A stretch of DNA of 64,000 nucleotides, taken from positions 5,084,001 to 5,148,000 of the forward strand of contig NZ_CP134223.1 in NCBI RefSeq assembly GCF_031599675.1, written 5' to 3'. The DNA is from Paenibacillus pedocola (GTDB taxonomy: Bacteria; Bacillota; Bacilli; Paenibacillales; Paenibacillaceae). The position numbers were made by a program, and so were the translations under genes. The notes beneath the pieces are model-generated. The model was not told where the DNA came from and did not search any database. It saw nothing but the letters and a program-made list of their open reading frames with translations. This document shows, piece by piece, positions 26,491 to 35,355 of this stretch (position 1 is its first letter; each line of letters begins with the position of its first letter).

Positions 26491-26523
26491 AAGGCGAAAC
26501 AGAGACATTCTCTGCTTCGCCTT
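26491..26523 (-). terminator. Terminator downstream of the Ig-like repeat pseudogene
   Basis: A 15-bp stem with one mismatch (AAGGCGAAACAGAGA at 26491-26505 with 26509-26523) around a 3-base loop. The minus-strand RNA has a short U-tract after the stem. Confidence 0.7.
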
Positions 26524-26564
26524 CAGCTGCGTGCATCTATGCTGTATTGAAAATAAATGCAAGA

Positions 26565-27480
26565 CTACTCTTTAGCCGGTGCTGGAGTATAAACTACCGT
26601 CTTTTCAATGGTTGTCACCTTTCCAAAACTATTGGTAACTTTGAACACAAAGGTATTGCTACCCTCTTTAAGAGTAACTGATTCGCTAAAGCTTCCATAA
26701 CTGCTTATCAATTCGTCATTCAAGTAGATTTTTGGATAACTATCATTTTCATCTGTAGCTTTACCACTCAGCGTTATCTGCTTGCTGCTGGTCGTCTCAG
26801 GAATATAATCCAGAGTCAGTACAGGTGAACCTACAGAGAAATTAATTGTCTTCGTAATTAGCTCAGAGCTTTTGCCTAAACTATTGGTAGCCTTGAAGAT
26901 AAAGATATTATCGCCTTCCTTGAGGGTTACCGATTCGCTGAATGAACCGTAGCTGCTTACCAACTTGTCGTTCATATAGATTTTTGGATAACTGTCATTA
27001 TTGTCCGTAGCTTTGCCGCTCAGCGTGATGGTCTTGCTGCTGCTTGTCTCCGGTATAAATCGAGGGTTAGCGCAGGTCCGCCTACATTGAACTTAATCGT
27101 CTTAGTAACTACAGCAGAGCTTTTACCCAAGCTATTGGTAGCCTTGAAGGTAAAGACATTATCGCCTTCCTTGAGAGTTACCGATTCGCTGAACGAGCCG
27201 TAGCTGCTTACCAATTCGTTATTCATATAGATTTTTGGATAACTGTCATTCTTGTCCGTAGCTTTACCGCTCAGAGTAAGCGTCTTGCTGCTGCTTGTCT
27301 CTGGGATAAAATCAAGTGTCAGCGACGGTCCATCTACATTGAACGTAATCGTCTTGGTAATTACAGCAGAGCTTTTGCCCAGACTATTCGTAGCCTTGAA
27401 GGTAAAGACATTATCGCCTTCCTTAAGGGTTACTGTTTCACTAAATGAGCCATAGCTGCTCACCAGTTCATCGTTCAGGT
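26565..27480 (-). pseudogene. Truncated, frameshifted Ig-like repeat surface protein
   Basis: Reading on the minus strand gives about 3.6 copies of an 84-residue (252-bp) repeat: SSYGSFSESVTLKEG, then FTFKATNSLGKSS, then LTLDFIPETSSSK and LSGKATD, NDSYPKIY. The pattern resembles glucodextranase-B/Ig-like extracellular modules. Two lesions are visible. The 5' end is lost: the reading frame enters mid-repeat at 27480 directly after unrelated sequence with an in-frame stop, and no signal peptide is present. One base is missing near 27055-27060, where other copies have ATAAAATC and this copy has ATAAATC on the plus strand, which splits the frame into 27463-27020 and 26975-26565. The end (TVVYTPAPAKE) looks natural. 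Probably the 3' remnant of a large secreted protein. Confidence 0.8.
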
Positions 27481-27631
27481 GTTACCACATATTTCATTTC
27501 ACCCGATGGCTGCTTTTCGAATGGGCGGCAGCGGCGGTAACGGCGTAGTGGCCGATCAGGATCCTATCGTGAAGCTGCATGTAGAATGGAACGGAGGTAC
27601 GGAGGACATTGAACTGAAGTCTGAGCTATGA
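27481..27631 (+). pseudogene. Rearranged remnant of a paralogue of the 20328 lipoprotein
   Basis: Bases 27521-27631 encode GGSGGNGVVADQDPIVKL, then HVEWNGGTEDIELKSEL and a stop, which matches the C-terminus of the lipoprotein at 20328-20792 almost residue for residue. Immediately left, bases 27481-27520 match an earlier part of the same gene (PSGEMKY) but on the opposite strand. So a short piece has been inverted and the sequence between is missing. There is no start, signal peptide or complete frame. Confidence 0.75.
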
Positions 27632-27721
27632 TGGAGGATTGATTGTATCCATCACTAATCGGAGGTGCTACGTATATAATTCACTCTAATACTGACGGCA
27701 TGCTCCGAGGATAATGTTTCA

Positions 27722-27931
27722 ACCGAGTACCCGTTGCTTCCATATCCCGACGTAGTGATATGGAATAACTTTGCCTATGTTGTAACCGATTAGATTATAG
27801 CTGAGGAGGATATTGGAGCAAGAATAGGCGAAGTCAAACGCTATATCGATCCAAACCAAGCATTTCCTGAAATAAGCAGCAAATTCAATAAGAACTATCA
27901 ATCCCTCCCTTCCTCTTCAAACAATTTATAA
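27722..27931 (+). pseudogene. C-terminal fragment of an unknown protein with internal stop
   Basis: One frame reads TEYPLLPYPDVVIWNNFAYV, then VTD, a TAG stop at 27791-27793, then IIAEEDIGARIGEVKRYIDP and NQAFPEISSKFNKNYQ, ending at TAA 27929-27931. The text on both sides of the stop reads as ordinary protein and joins well if TAG replaced GAG. I do not recognise the family. The start is missing. The rest of 27632-28091 holds no gene I can support. Confidence 0.55.
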
Positions 27932-27993
27932 TATATTATTTAATGCTATAATGCAGATGACACTCACTTACAGGACGAAACTATTACAAATAG

Positions 27994-28031
27994 AAAGAGC
28001 GAATCGCCTGAATATCAGAAATTCGCTCTTT
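27994..28031 (-). terminator. Terminator at the 3' end of the polysaccharide locus
   Basis: An 11-bp perfect stem (AAAGAGCGAAT at 27994-28004, partner 28021-28031) about 60 bases beyond the last gene of the locus. The T-tract is better on the plus strand (TTTTGTTATTT), so it may act in both directions. Confidence 0.6.
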
Positions 28032-28091
28032 TGTTATTTCACGATTTGTCTACTCATTGGTAATTCCTCAAGTCAGGATAGTTCTGCACAA

Positions 28092-29318
28092 TCATTGGGT
28101 GGTTTCATTATTAATTTCTTTGATCAAGTTAGTGTACGAAGATGCAAACTTATCGTTGTTAAAATTCTCATTAAACACCTGTTTATTTAGTCGTCCTAAT
28201 TTGTCAATTGAATCTCTATTTAATGACGACAACATCAAAATTTGATTAGCTAAATCATTTGCATTCCCATTTTCAAAACCAATTATACCTTCGGACATTT
28301 TTTCAACCTTTTTATTTCCGCCTGTTTTTGAGACTACCGTTGTTTTACCTAGCGAAATTACTTCTAAAAGTACCAAGTCAAAATATGTTCTTCTGTTAGG
28401 CAATACGAAAATATCTGATGCATTTATGAGACTACCTGGATCACTTGTCCAGCCTACCTCAATCCATCTTTTATCTTTTAGGGGATTTAACGGACTCACC
28501 AAACCGCCAATTAAAAATTTCACTAATGGATTTTTTCTCCAAACTATTTCTGCGGCCTCTTTCAGAAGATCGTATCCCTTTATAGATTCATGTCTCCCAA
28601 CAAATGAAACGACAAACTCATTTGCACCAATATTTTTATTATGTCTATATGCCTCTTTGTTTGTCTCATAATTTAATTCATTAGTCCCAGTAAGAATATA
28701 CTTTATTTGTTTGTTTTTTATGATTTTTTCAAACAAAGGCCAAGTTTCAAAATAAGGATCCATGGCCTCCTCACAAGGAAAAATCAATACGTCTGCTTCA
28801 CTAAAAGCTTTCACATTTAATTTTTCATGTATATCTTTAAAATCTCCTGCCCTTTTCATACCATATCTTAGTTCGTAATATTTATACATTTCTAAAAAAT
28901 GAGCTTCTGGGGAATGAGAGGTCAGTATCTTTAAAGTATCTTTCTTTTCTTTTTTCAGAAAATTACTTGCTTTAATATAATCAATTGGAGAATGCGCATG
29001 CATTGAGTTTATCGAGACATCATTAAAATTTCTCGTATTACTTTCATGAATTATTAAATTTTCTTCCCAATTTTTATAAAATCTCAATTCTTTATCGTAA
29101 TCAAAATATTTATTCTTTAATAATTTTAGTTTTTTAGATATTTGTTGAGGCATTAAATCATCTATTTTCTGATATATACCTTTATCAGTTTTCTCTTTAG
29201 TAATAAATTTACAATCACTATTATTATTTAGTTTTAAACCTTCATGTAGATTGGCTAAATATCCAGATGGACCGCCTTTTCTTTTGTTCATTTCTCCATC
29301 AAAATAAATTACATGCAC
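28092..29318 (-). CDS. Glycosyltransferase family 4
   Basis: A 408-residue GT-B glycosyltransferase. The N-terminal glycine loop is in KRKGGPSGYLANLHEGL; the C-terminal donor domain has VSFVGRHESIKGYDLLKEAA and the LLEVISLGKTTVVSKTGG region that holds the E-x7-E-type motif. It starts three bases after the glf stop, and its binding site GTGGTGA overlaps the end of glf, so the two are coupled. Codon use and base composition are AT-rich like the rest of 28-41.7 kb. Next to glf it is a candidate galactofuranosyltransferase, but the sequence does not prove this. Last gene of the locus. Confidence 0.85.
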   Translation of the reverse strand: MHVIYFDGEMNKRKGGPSGYLANLHEGLKLNNNSDCKFITKEKTDKGIYQKIDDLMPQQISKKLKLLKNKYFDYDKELRFYKNWEENLIIHESNTRNFNDVSINSMHAHSPIDYIKASNFLKKEKKDTLKILTSHSPEAHFLEMYKYYELRYGMKRAGDFKDIHEKLNVKAFSEADVLIFPCEEAMDPYFETWPLFEKIIKNKQIKYILTGTNELNYETNKEAYRHNKNIGANEFVVSFVGRHESIKGYDLLKEAAEIVWRKNPLVKFLIGGLVSPLNPLKDKRWIEVGWTSDPGSLINASDIFVLPNRRTYFDLVLLEVISLGKTTVVSKTGGNKKVEKMSEGIIGFENGNANDLANQILMLSSLNRDSIDKLGRLNKQVFNENFNNDKFASSYTNLIKEINNETTQ

Positions 29319-29321
29319 TTA

Positions 29322-30482
29322 TTATTCACCACTTTTTAAAATTTTTTCATTAAATACTCTAAGGGCCTTTGCGATAACTGCATCCATATCATAATATTGA
29401 TACTCAGCTAATCTACCAATAAAATGTACATTATCGAGTTGACGCACAAGAGTTTTATAGTTTTTTAAATTATCAAAATTCGAATCATTCTTTATTGGAT
29501 AATAAGGTACATTTACTCCGGGTATATAAGCTTCAGAAAATTCTTTAACAATTGAAGTTGATTCATTTCTCTGACCCGTAAGATGTTTAAATTCAGTTAT
29601 ACGTGTGAAGTCATAATCATTAGGATAATTCACAGTACCTACTTGTTGATAAGAGGCCTGATGGATATCATTAAATTTAAAGTTTATAGACCGGTAAGGT
29701 AGTTCACCATACTTATAATCGAAAAAATAATCAATAGGCCCTGTATATATTAGCTGGCCATCAAATTTATTATTCATAAATTTTATCTCTGATGTATTAG
29801 TATTTATATCAACTATTTCTTTATAATCAGTGTTTGTTAACACCTTAATATTCTCGTTGTCCAGAATTCTCTCAAACATCTTAGTATAACCAAATTTAGG
29901 AGTTCCTTGGTATCTATCTTGAAAATATCGATTGTCTCTGCTTATATATACCGGCACTCTTCCAGTTACAGATGCATCTAAATCTTCAGGTTGCAATCCC
30001 CATTGTTTCAATGTATAGTTCAAAAAAACTTTTTCATATACAAAATCCGCTAGATATTTTAAATCTTCATCTTCGGTTTCTTTAAGTTTTAAAATTGGAA
30101 CTTTGACATTATAACCAAAACTTTGAATTAATTTTTCTTCTAATTTTGATGCAATACTTTTGGGAAACACTTCATAAAGGCTATTTATATTAAAGGGAAT
30201 AGGAACTTTAACTCCATCAATAACACCTAGTACTTGATGATGATAAATATTCCAATCAGTAAACTGCGACAAGTAATCCCACACTTCTTTGATTTTAGTA
30301 TGGAAAATATGTGGGCCATAATTATGCACTAATATGCCTGCTTCATTGTATGAATCAAAAGCATTGCCTGCAATATGTTGTCTTTTTTCAATAATTAATA
30401 CTCTTTTTTGAAGTTGGTTTGCAATCCTTTCGGCTATAACACTACCTGCAAACCCCGATCCAACAATAATATAATCAAACAT
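29322..30482 (-). CDS. glf: UDP-galactopyranose mutase
   Basis: Glf, 386 residues, normal length. It interconverts UDP-galactopyranose and UDP-galactofuranose using reduced FAD. The FAD-binding start is FDYIIVGSGFAGSVIAERIA, followed by EKRQHIAGNAFDSYN, the GPHIFHT substrate block and the C-terminal LAEYQYYDMDAVIAKAL, all characteristic. Its start overlaps the flippase stop by eight bases. Its presence implies galactofuranose in the polymer. Confidence 0.96.
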   Translation of the reverse strand: MFDYIIVGSGFAGSVIAERIANQLQKRVLIIEKRQHIAGNAFDSYNEAGILVHNYGPHIFHTKIKEVWDYLSQFTDWNIYHHQVLGVIDGVKVPIPFNINSLYEVFPKSIASKLEEKLIQSFGYNVKVPILKLKETEDEDLKYLADFVYEKVFLNYTLKQWGLQPEDLDASVTGRVPVYISRDNRYFQDRYQGTPKFGYTKMFERILDNENIKVLTNTDYKEIVDINTNTSEIKFMNNKFDGQLIYTGPIDYFFDYKYGELPYRSINFKFNDIHQASYQQVGTVNYPNDYDFTRITEFKHLTGQRNESTSIVKEFSEAYIPGVNVPYYPIKNDSNFDNLKNYKTLVRQLDNVHFIGRLAEYQYYDMDAVIAKALRVFNEKILKSGE

Positions 30483-31749
30483 TAAAGCTCCCCCTTTTTA
30501 ATATCCCTTTTCTTCTAATAAAATAGTACATAAAAACTGTAACAAATGTCTCTGTTAACACTATTGTCAAGGCGGTACCTTTTGCTTCAAATACATTTAT
30601 TAACCATAGTGACAAGAAAATGTTAAATATACTGCCATAGACTATGATTCTTGCGAATTCTTTTTTGTAATTGAGAGGTATCATAATGAGAGTTCCGAAT
30701 GTATGGTTTAAGGACAAGATCAATGGAACAATTGATAAAATCCTCAAAATTAGAATAGAATTTTCATACTGTTCTCCTAAAACTAAATGAACAATATCGC
30801 TTGAGAAAATAAGAACTAAAAGAAAAATCAACACATTTATGAAGGTAACAATCTTTATATATTTATTCAAAAATTGAAAAGCTTTACTTTTTTGACCATT
30901 CGTATTTGTATTGAAAAGTTTTATTACATAAGGATAAACCGCTTGAGAAACAGGTGCTAATATTCCTTGCAATGCTTTAGTAATTTTGTCAGCAGCAGTA
31001 AAATACCCAACATATATATTGCCTGCTATCAATCCAAGTAAAAATGTATTAGTTATCGTATAAATGCTAACGGCAATAGTCGATATAAATAAATGCCACC
31101 CTTCTTTTAAATGCCTCAGAAGTTCATTTCCCGATATCTTCAATAATTTAATCCTCAATACTCTTGATACTATAAATAAGCTAATTATTCCGATCAAAAT
31201 GGATGATATACTATTTATTAACGGTAATAAATAATAATCTTCTTCTTTTTTAATCAACAAAAAAATCGAAATGGTAGAAATAGTCTTTAAAACCATATTC
31301 ATATATGTAATATATCCCATTCGTTCAATACCTTGAAATAACCATATTGGAAAGAGTACATTACCAACTACCAGTCCAAATGTACTAATATAGATATAAA
31401 TATTATCTTTAAACATAGGAAGAGTAAATATCAGTACAATGAAAATAGTAAGACTTAATATCATAATCAATAATTTTAATATTAAAATAGCAGAATATAT
31501 CTCACTAACTTTACTCTTGTCATCTCTAAAAATAGAAATTTCTTTAGTTGCAGATAAGTTAAACCCGTAGTCAGTAAAGATGATGAAATATGTAATAAAT
31601 ACCTGTGCAAAATTTATTAATCCAAATTTCTCAGGTCCAATAATTCTAACTAAATATGGAAGAGTTATAAGAGGTAATAAATAATTAAATGCTTGTAATG
31701 TAAATAATGATAATATATTTTTCTTTAACCTTGTGCTTCCGGATTCCAT
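30475..31749 (-). CDS. Polysaccharide flippase (Wzx type)
   Basis: About 424 residues with around 12 membrane spans, of the oligosaccharide flippase (MOP/PST) family. The start KKNILSLFTLQAFNYLLPLITLPYL matches the first helix, with GPEKFGLINFAQ in the first loop; a shorter C-terminus ends in an RRKG basic tail. It should move the lipid-linked repeat unit across the membrane. The frame opens at 31770, but ATG at 31749 follows GAGGAAGG by six bases. A 185-base AT-rich gap separates it from the upstream glycosyltransferase, with no clear promoter. Confidence 0.92.
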   Translation of the reverse strand: MESGSTRLKKNILSLFTLQAFNYLLPLITLPYLVRIIGPEKFGLINFAQVFITYFIIFTDYGFNLSATKEISIFRDDKSKVSEIYSAILILKLLIMILSLTIFIVLIFTLPMFKDNIYIYISTFGLVVGNVLFPIWLFQGIERMGYITYMNMVLKTISTISIFLLIKKEEDYYLLPLINSISSILIGIISLFIVSRVLRIKLLKISGNELLRHLKEGWHLFISTIAVSIYTITNTFLLGLIAGNIYVGYFTAADKITKALQGILAPVSQAVYPYVIKLFNTNTNGQKSKAFQFLNKYIKIVTFINVLIFLLVLIFSSDIVHLVLGEQYENSILILRILSIVPLILSLNHTFGTLIMIPLNYKKEFARIIVYGSIFNIFLSLWLINVFEAKGTALTIVLTETFVTVFMYYFIRRKGILKRGSFNV

Positions 31750-31934
31750 AATGCCTTCCTCATTCTTCATGAATTATTGTGTGAATTCTACTTCACAAGT
31801 TTCATTTAGTGATAAAACTATGTCCAGAGCTATTCTGACAGAGCAGTTAAATTTTTAAATTTCTAAATATATTAACTTATAATTGAATCAATATTTTATT
31901 GCAATAAAGTTCTTTTATAAAAAAAGCACACGAA

Positions 31935-33074
31935 TTACATCTTAAGAGCTTTTATATAAATATTCTCCAAAATACTTAATACATTTTTTATATCATATTC
32001 GTTAGATCTACTCTTACTTCTAATTCCCATTTCATTCTGTAACTCTTTATTGTTTATAATATCTTCCAGTCTTTGAACAGTAGAGATAACATCATCTACA
32101 TTTACCAAATAACCATTCACTCCGTTTTCGACTAACTCACGATTCCCACGAACATCTGTGGTTATAATAGGTTTTCCAGAGGCTAAAGCTTCTAATAAGG
32201 CTTTAGGAAGCCCCTCTTGTCTAGACAACAACACAACCACATCCGATAAACTCATTAATTCAGGAATATCCCTTCTAAATCCAAGAAAAGAGATTATATT
32301 TTCTAAGCCAAGGTGATTTACTCTTTCTTCAAGTACTCCTTTGAGATCACCAATACCTACAATCAAGCACTTAACACTATACCCTTTATTTTTCAATTCG
32401 AGTATTGAATCTATTAATTGACCATAATTTTTCCTTTCAATAAGTTCAGCTACTGTTAGTATAACAAATTGCTTTTCATTAATACTTAATTCACTTTTTA
32501 ACTCCATTTCAACTTCCATTGATTTCCTACTACTGAATTTTTGTATATCTACTCCTACACCAGGAACATAAAGTACCTCTTGTTTAACTTTAAAACTTTT
32601 GGCCCTTAGTGTGTCCTCTTCATTTATCGTAATTAAAATATCAGTTAAATATGATAAACAGTATTCAATTATATAAAAAGTTATCCAATTAAACCATGAC
32701 GCACCTTTATAAAAATGGAAACCATGGGCTGTATAAATAATTGTTGGCACTTTAGCAAACTTTGCAGCTATTCTTCCTAATACACTTGCTACAGGAGTGT
32801 GAACATGAACAATATCAAATTTTTCCTGCTGAAAACTTTTTTTTAATCTTAAAATAACTCTAAAATTTTTTTTATTAAACGGATTCCTTATCAAATCAAT
32901 ATCATGACAGATTATATTTAAAGCAAGCAACTCTTCCTTATTCCCATCGTCATAAGCGTAAACATGAACCTCAATACCTCTATCTCGAAGTCTATTAATA
33001 ATAGGAATATGAAAAGCCTTAATATGACCGTAAATTGAAGCTACAAATGCTACTTTTTTTTGTTTTCTATTCAT
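31935..33074 (-). CDS. Glycosyltransferase family 4 (EpsD-like)
   Basis: A 379-residue GT4 enzyme that resembles B. subtilis EpsD: VAFVASIYGHIKAFHIPII at the start, FDIVHVHTPVASVLGRIAAK, TIIYTAHGFHFYKGASWFNW, then ILTVAELIERKNYG and ALLEALASGKPIITTDVRG in the donor domain. Adds a sugar to the growing lipid-linked repeat at the cytoplasmic face. Specificity unknown. About 40 bases separate it from the upstream gene. Confidence 0.88.
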   Translation of the reverse strand: MNRKQKKVAFVASIYGHIKAFHIPIINRLRDRGIEVHVYAYDDGNKEELLALNIICHDIDLIRNPFNKKNFRVILRLKKSFQQEKFDIVHVHTPVASVLGRIAAKFAKVPTIIYTAHGFHFYKGASWFNWITFYIIEYCLSYLTDILITINEEDTLRAKSFKVKQEVLYVPGVGVDIQKFSSRKSMEVEMELKSELSINEKQFVILTVAELIERKNYGQLIDSILELKNKGYSVKCLIVGIGDLKGVLEERVNHLGLENIISFLGFRRDIPELMSLSDVVVLLSRQEGLPKALLEALASGKPIITTDVRGNRELVENGVNGYLVNVDDVISTVQRLEDIINNKELQNEMGIRSKSRSNEYDIKNVLSILENIYIKALKM

Positions 33075-33115
33075 ATATTCTCCTATCGTTCAATAATATT
33101 GTAAATATTCTTTAT

Positions 33116-34234
33116 TTAAACAAGTTTTTTATATAATTCCAACAACTTAATACCCATAATATCCCATGAATACTTTTTTTCATACAATAGATTTGCTTTT
33201 ATTCCCATCGCTTTTGCAATATTTTCGTTATTAGCAAGGTATTCAAATGCCTTTCGAATACCTTCCTCATCTCCATAATTAACTGATAATCCAATTTCAT
33301 TATCCTCAACTAAAATGTCTATTCCTGTATTTTTCGCAACGATAATAGGTTTCCCCAACATCATAGCTTCATATAATTTGTTCGGACTTGAAAATTTATG
33401 ATTAGGTATGCTTGGATCGTAAATAGCAAATAATACACTTGCATCTTTCGATAAATTTAATCCTTCTTCATAACTCACCTTACCAATGAAACTTATATTA
33501 TTTGAATTTTTGATTTTTTCCAATATTTCTTGCTCTAATCGTCCAAATCCCGCTATTACAAATTCCCAACCCTCATTTTTTTTAACAAAATCTATAATTT
33601 CGAGAAGATATCTACCATTTTGGAGTATACCTATATATACGATTTTAAATTTATAACTTTGATAATTATTCTGAATAGTACTAATTTTCTTTGGGGAATT
33701 ATGTATTATCTCCAAGTTATGCGGCTGGCTCCCCTTAATTTGTTCTTTTCTAGCCTCATTAACTATTATTACAGCATCGCTCAAGGTGATCACCTTTAAA
33801 TCAATAAATCTAATAATTGATTTTAAAAATCTTGGTACACTAAAAGCATCGGTATAAAAATCAAAAATATCATAAACTAATTTCTTTTTAAAAGCATATT
33901 TCATTATAAGAGAAGGAAGTACTGTGTCAAAATCGCAGGCATGAATTGTGTCAATTGTTTTTCTGTTTTTTAATAACCAAAATAAAAGTTTTATTTGAAA
34001 TATAAACAAAGGGATTAAAGTCTTTAGACCATTCCCAAAACCAGCTTTGACTCCTATACGATTGATATATATTTTCTTTCCACCAAGGTGTAAGATTCCT
34101 TCATTATTGCTATTTAAACTTCGATCCCATCCAATTATTGTAACATCATACCCCCCCTCTATAAGAGTCTCTACTTCTTTTTCAACCCTAGGATCTGGAT
34201 TAACTGGGTTAGATCTTATAAAGACTATTCTCAT
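33116..34234 (-). CDS. Glycosyltransferase family 4
   Basis: A 372-residue GT-B enzyme. SNPVNPDPRVEKEVETLIEGG is the characteristic N-terminal loop, IHACDFDTVLPSLIMKY the central strand, and the donor half has KIVYIGILQNGRYLLEI and KLYEAMMLGKPIIVAKNTG. No signal peptide or membrane span. Starts 17 bases after the preceding glycosyltransferase gene, in the same AT-rich operon. Donor and acceptor not known. Confidence 0.86.
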   Translation of the reverse strand: MRIVFIRSNPVNPDPRVEKEVETLIEGGYDVTIIGWDRSLNSNNEGILHLGGKKIYINRIGVKAGFGNGLKTLIPLFIFQIKLLFWLLKNRKTIDTIHACDFDTVLPSLIMKYAFKKKLVYDIFDFYTDAFSVPRFLKSIIRFIDLKVITLSDAVIIVNEARKEQIKGSQPHNLEIIHNSPKKISTIQNNYQSYKFKIVYIGILQNGRYLLEIIDFVKKNEGWEFVIAGFGRLEQEILEKIKNSNNISFIGKVSYEEGLNLSKDASVLFAIYDPSIPNHKFSSPNKLYEAMMLGKPIIVAKNTGIDILVEDNEIGLSVNYGDEEGIRKAFEYLANNENIAKAMGIKANLLYEKKYSWDIMGIKLLELYKKLV

Positions 34235-34251
34235 ATTTCATCCGACTTTCA

Positions 34252-35355
34252 TTATTTATTATATGTTTGTATAAGTATTTTCCCCTGAGTTTGGTTATTT
34301 ATGAATTTTTCAACGCTTTTAAAACCAGCTTCGGAAATAGAATTATAATCAATACTATTATCTAAAACCTCTAATATCCTTTCATACATATCCCTATAGT
34401 TATTTTTTTTAACTACAATACCAGTGCGCAAATGAGAAATTACATCCTTTACACCTTCTACCTCATAACATACAACAGGTAACTTTGCAGCCATAGCCTC
34501 TGACAGCACTACTGGCATTCCTTCATATCTTGACGTTAGTATAAAGAGATCTGCGGCAAAATAATATTTCGCAATATCATTTTGATTTCCTATTAATTTC
34601 ACATATTTACCTAGATCATTTTCAAGAATTCCATTTTCCAGCATTTCACGCTCTAAACCTTCTCCTACAATTATAAAGCAAAAATTTTCGGATTTTTTTT
34701 TCAGTAAGTTGGCTATTTTGATTACATCTTCAAACCCTTTCTGAGGACTCAATCTTCCTACGCATAAAATAATGAATATGCCCTCTTGTAGATTTAAAGA
34801 ATCACGAATTGTAGGTTTGCTCACCTCCCGCCATTCAGATTTCATTATCTTTTCTCCAGAGAATATAGTTGGTAAAATTGTTATCTTTTCAACTGGAACA
34901 CTTTTTTTTTCGTGCATATATTCTTTCACTTCTGAAGAAACACATATAAACTGAGAAGTAGTATTAACCAAAATCTTCTCTAGAGAAAGAACAATGTTCT
35001 TTCTCCACGACTCGACTAAATGTTGAGTGTGAACGTGTTTAACTTTAGTTAGTTTGAACTTTAATAAAAATTGCACAGATATAGCCATTTTACTTTCATG
35101 AGTATGAATTACATTAGGCTTATATAAATTAATTAAATTCTTTATCAAAATTAATCGTTTAAAAAAAGAAATTCCGCTTTTATACTTTACTACTTGCACC
35201 TTTTTATCTGTAAATTCTTTGAATGACGTCTCAACAGAATCAGGAACAAGCAATGTGACATCATGATTTAGGACTACTAGAGTATTCGCATATTCAATTT
35301 GAACTCGTTCTGCACCACCAAAAGCTAAAGCATCGCTAACTTGTAATATCTTCAA
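34252..35355 (-). CDS. Glycosyltransferase family 4
   Basis: A 367-residue GT4 enzyme with ILQVSDALAFGGAERVQIEYA at the N-terminus (GGAER loop), NVIHTHESKMAISVQFLLK, a donor-site start ILCVGRLSPQKGFEDVI and SEAMAAKLPVVCYEVEG with the E-x7-E-like motif. Its ATG overlaps the stop of the polymerase gene by four bases (ATGA), so the two are translationally coupled. Specificity unknown. Confidence 0.88.
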   Translation of the reverse strand: MKILQVSDALAFGGAERVQIEYANTLVVLNHDVTLLVPDSVETSFKEFTDKKVQVVKYKSGISFFKRLILIKNLINLYKPNVIHTHESKMAISVQFLLKFKLTKVKHVHTQHLVESWRKNIVLSLEKILVNTTSQFICVSSEVKEYMHEKKSVPVEKITILPTIFSGEKIMKSEWREVSKPTIRDSLNLQEGIFIILCVGRLSPQKGFEDVIKIANLLKKKSENFCFIIVGEGLEREMLENGILENDLGKYVKLIGNQNDIAKYYFAADLFILTSRYEGMPVVLSEAMAAKLPVVCYEVEGVKDVISHLRTGIVVKKNNYRDMYERILEVLDNSIDYNSISEAGFKSVEKFINNQTQGKILIQTYNK

